64,000 nt of DNA, from contig NZ_JAQGPL010000001.1 in the NCBI RefSeq assembly GCF_028826105.1, positions 621,501 through 685,500 of the forward strand. The letters run 5' to 3'. Below, in pieces: positions 62,055-64,000 of the stretch. This stretch comes from Paenibacillus humicola. Lineage in GTDB: Bacteria > Bacillota > Bacilli > Paenibacillales > Paenibacillaceae. A program made the position numbers and the translations under genes. The notes under the pieces are model-generated. The model searched no databases. It was not told the DNA's origin and was given only the letters and a program-made list of their open reading frames with translations. Each line of letters starts with the position of its first letter. Positions within the stretch are counted from its first letter, which is position 1.

Positions 62055-62576
62055 ATGGCTGCAATCAAACCGAAAGCGTTCGTCGGCAAAAAGGCGCCCG
62101 ATTTCACGCTGCCGGCGGCGGATGGGCGGAACGTTTCTTTAAGCGATTTTGCCGGACGGCGGGTGGTCCTGTTCTTCTATCCGAAAGATTTGACGCCGGC
62201 ATGCACGCAGGAATCGTGCGATTTCCGCGATGCGTACGCCGAATTCGGCAGGCTGAACACCGTCGTGCTCGGCATCAGCAACGACCCGGCCGAAACGCAC
62301 GTCCGCTTCGCCGCGAAATACGAGCTGCCCTTCGAGCTGCTGGCGGATACGGAGCACCGCGTCAGCGAGCTGTACGGCGTCTGGCAGCTGAAAAAGCTGT
62401 ACGGCCGCGAATACATGGGGCTCGTCCGCTCGACCTTTCTGGTTGACGAGAAGGGAAAGCTCGTGCGGGAATGGCGCAATTTGCGCGTGAAGGGACATGT
62501 CGAGAACGTGCTGGAGACGGTCCGGGAACTGGAAAACGGAAAAGGAAAGCGCGCGGCGGCGCCGGAAAAGAAGTGA
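62055..62576 (+). CDS. bcp: Thioredoxin-dependent peroxiredoxin, BCP/PrxQ type
   Basis: A 173-aa peroxiredoxin reducing hydrogen and organic peroxides. The peroxidatic Cys is in KDLTPACTQESCDFRDAY, with the second Cys five residues later as resolving residue, the arrangement of PrxQ/BCP. The opening KAPDFTLPAADGRNVSLSDF and the late YMGLVRSTFLVDEKGKLVRE are typical. A Lys-rich tail extends it slightly. The ribosome binding site is weak (AAGG close to the ATG; GAAAGGG further up). A terminator follows. Confidence 0.91.
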   Translation: MAAIKPKAFVGKKAPDFTLPAADGRNVSLSDFAGRRVVLFFYPKDLTPACTQESCDFRDAYAEFGRLNTVVLGISNDPAETHVRFAAKYELPFELLADTEHRVSELYGVWQLKKLYGREYMGLVRSTFLVDEKGKLVREWRNLRVKGHVENVLETVRELENGKGKRAAAPEKK

Positions 62577-62666
62577 AATTGCGGACGGCTCCGGACGGCA
62601 AGCGGCTGGACCGGTTGGCAAGATATCCGGGCGGGTGGAGCCGCTCGTTTGGCAAACGATTTTGTG

Positions 62667-62708
62667 GAGCTGTTCCCGATGTGGCCGGGAACGGCTCTTC
62701 GTTTTTCC
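62667..62708 (+). terminator. Terminator of bcp
   Basis: GAGCTGTTCCC (62667-62677) pairs with GGGAACGGCTC (62687-62697) with one mismatch, followed by TTCGTTTTT. Confidence 0.65.
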
Positions 62709-62739
62709 CGGCGGTCCCGGGATTGTTTCGCTATACCCG

Positions 62740-63195
62740 TTGATTCAACTGTACCGATACGACAGCAGCGAATTTGACGGCCACATCTTAAACCGCCACG
62801 GCCTCTGCTTGTACAAATATTTCGACCATCAGTGGACGGATGAATACCGGCGGCCTTTCCTCGTCCGGGCGGACGGGGAGATCGCGGGCTTCGCGCTGGT
62901 CAGTCTCGACATTCCCCAAACCTATATGAAATGGAGCAAGGCGGAAAAAACAAACTCGATATCCGATTTTTTCATTATGCGAAAGTTCCGGCGTAAAGGC
63001 GTAGGCAAAAAAGTAGCATTCTCCATTTTCGACAAGTTTCCAGGAACGTGGGAGGTCAGGCAAACATCCGGCAACCTGCCCGCGTATCAGTTCTGAAAGC
63101 ATGTGATTGCGGCGTATGCAGGTCCGGATTCTTTTGACGAAACGACCCTCCGAGATGAGCGCTGGAACGGCCCCGTGTTCGTTTTTCGCTCCTAA
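62740..63195 (+). pseudogene. GNAT acetyltransferase pseudogene (internal TGA)
   Basis: The frame from about 62740 encodes an intact-looking GNAT body: LIQLYRYDSSEFDGHILNRH, YKYFDHQWTDEYRRPFLVRA, ISDFFIMRKFRRKGVGKKVA (acetyl-CoA site) and GTWEVRQTSGNLPAYQF. It then meets TGA at 63094-63096 where homologues have a Trp. After that the same frame continues KHVIAAYAGPDSFDETTLRD then ERWNGPVFVFRS to TAA 63193-63195, the expected C-terminus. A single TGG-to-TGA change thus removes the last ~32 residues. At the 5' end the bcp terminator immediately precedes the frame, and only a TTG without a good ribosome binding site is available. The ~12-15 N-terminal residues also seem lost. Confidence 0.7.
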
Positions 63196-63530
63196 TATTC
63201 AGCCCGGCACCGATCAAGCTCGCGCTTTGCGAGGCAGCAAGGCGGTCAGGTGCCGGTAATGGCTCCCACAATGCGAAAGAAGCAAATGCAGCGCATCGGC
63301 CGCGAAACGGGCACGGATCCTGGCGCCGCTCTCTGGAAAACAGACACCGCCGCCCCCTCCATCTCTGTTGGACTATTTAAGGATGCCGCTTCCAAATGAA
63401 TCGTTGAAAACGGTCCCCTCATAAATCTCGCTTCCCGTTCTATGAAAAAGGTGTAAACACCCCCCGAAATGGCGAAACTGGTTGATAGATTCGAAGATCG
63501 TTTCGGATTTCGAAAGGACGTGCGAGACTT
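63196..63530. other. Intergenic stretch without a supported gene
   Basis: I see no conserved gene, strong promoter or clear terminator in this 335-bp region between the GNAT pseudogene and the MoxR gene. The part from about 63380 on is AT-richer and presumably holds the promoter of the MoxR gene. Confidence 0.5.
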
Positions 63531-64000
63531 ATGATGAATGAACCGGTACGGATGGACAGGCCGTCGGACAGGGAGACCGGCTTAGAGCCGGATCTGTGGC
63601 CGGAGGCGGCCGAACGGCTGCTCAAGGCGATGATGGCGCAGGTCGGCAGCGTGCTGCTGGGCAAAACGGAACTTATCGGACAAGTATTCGCGGCACTGCT
63701 GGCCGGCGGCCACGTGCTTCTGGAGGATGTGCCGGGCGTCGGCAAAACGCTGCTCGTGCGGGCGATCGCCCGCGTGATGGGCGGCGAGTTCAAGCGGATC
63801 CAATTTACGTCGGACATGCTGCCGGCCGATGTGGTCGGCGGGCTTGTCTGGGACGGACGGCGGGAAGAGCTCGTATTCCGGCAGGGGCCGCTGATGGCGA
63901 ACGTGGTGCTGGCCGACGAAATCAACCGGACGCCGCCACGGACGCAGTCGGCGCTGCTGGAAGCGATGGAGGAGCGGTGCATCACGGCCGACGGCGAAAC
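63531..64000 (+). CDS. MoxR-family AAA+ ATPase, 3' end outside window
   Basis: The frame from ATG 63531 runs to the right edge without a stop (156 codons). It encodes the first half of a MoxR ATPase, a ring-forming AAA+ chaperone that usually works with VWA-domain proteins encoded next to it. After a ~25-residue polar N-terminus come LLGKTELIGQVFAALLAGGH, the Walker A region LLEDVPGVGKTLLVRAIARV, IQFTSDMLPADVVGG with the MoxR-typical DxLPxDxxG pattern, and Walker B VVLADEINRTPPRTQSALLE. AAAGGA precedes the ATG pair 63531/63534. Full proteins are ~320 aa. DUF58 and transglutaminase genes often follow, but lie outside the window. Confidence 0.9.
   Translation, partial: MMNEPVRMDRPSDRETGLEPDLWPEAAERLLKAMMAQVGSVLLGKTELIGQVFAALLAGGHVLLEDVPGVGKTLLVRAIARVMGGEFKRIQFTSDMLPADVVGGLVWDGRREELVFRQGPLMANVVLADEINRTPPRTQSALLEAMEERCITADGE

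Noticed and set aside
63094..63096. TGA in the GNAT frame as a selenocysteine or recoded codon
   Set aside because: Homologues carry Trp here, no selenocysteine insertion element or sel genes are seen, and the 5' end of the gene is also degenerate. A nonsense mutation is simpler.

Overview
The window looks like a chromosomal segment of an endospore-forming, GC-rich Firmicute of the Paenibacillaceae type (Paenibacillus, Cohnella and relatives). The evidence is two GerA-type germinant-receptor operons, strong AGGAGG ribosome binding sites with many TTG/GTG starts, a c-di-AMP (ydaO-type) riboswitch, an AraR-controlled arabinose locus, tandem CBO0543-like membrane proteins and a Bacillus-type set of housekeeping enzymes. 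No tRNA, rRNA, CRISPR array, insertion sequence or prophage was recognised. Genus assignment is an inference from gene content and style.

Layout. 1-4.65 kb: the 5' part of an FMN-dependent monooxygenase, an aldo/keto reductase, a small conserved protein, and a sulfonate/taurine-type ABC permease plus ATPase without a binding protein. The monooxygenase and the ABC genes each have a strong promoter followed by an intrinsic terminator inside the leader. 4.8-7.06 kb: c-di-AMP riboswitch and KimA potassium importer. 7.2-11.3 kb: VOC protein, SRAP (HMCES-like) protein, HAD hydrolase, NUDIX hydrolase, MFS transporter. 11.45-15.7 kb: germination operon 1 (A-B-C plus a small membrane protein). 15.8-19.8 kb: AraC regulator, a pyruvate kinase without its C-terminal domain, and a Uup-like ABC-F ATPase. 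19.9-24.2 kb: a GntR-family remnant and germination operon 2 (minus strand; small membrane protein-A-B-C, joined by 4-bp stop/start overlaps). 24.35-28.5 kb: two CBO0543-like proteins, trxB-dps with a PerR-like box, a YjbQ-family protein, galU.

28.7-32.6 kb: araR, araD and araB with two AraR-type operators. 32.6-35.3 kb: a Pro/Gly-repeat protein with a DUF4430-like end, sodA, an AT-rich gap and a GNAT acetyltransferase. 35.4-39.6 kb: a DUF402 phosphatase, signal peptidase I, RNase HI, queG, a YneF-like protein and folE. 39.7-43.4 kb: an enolase-superfamily enzyme, an anchored alpha/beta hydrolase and an IclR regulator. 43.4-46.4 kb: aconitase, with a long leader. 46.5-54.4 kb: an amidase-domain protein, ddl, a small protein, uvsE, fabI, a nucleotide-sugar epimerase, a TauE/SafE permease and an inositol monophosphatase. 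54.5-64 kb: a SnoaL-like protein, hemL, a sugar-phosphate isomerase, an LCP protein, an ABC-2 exporter (one ATPase, two permeases), bcp, a GNAT pseudogene and the start of a MoxR AAA ATPase.

The observation most worth following is a shared palindrome, GTTTCA-N5-TGAAAC. It lies just downstream of the -10 of the IclR-family gene, and, as a perfect 12-5-12 palindrome, over the -10 of the convergent aconitase gene. This suggests an undescribed IclR-type control of aconitase. The aconitase leader also carries a 25-bp direct repeat flanking a complementary segment, which could form mutually exclusive hairpins next to the ribosome binding site.
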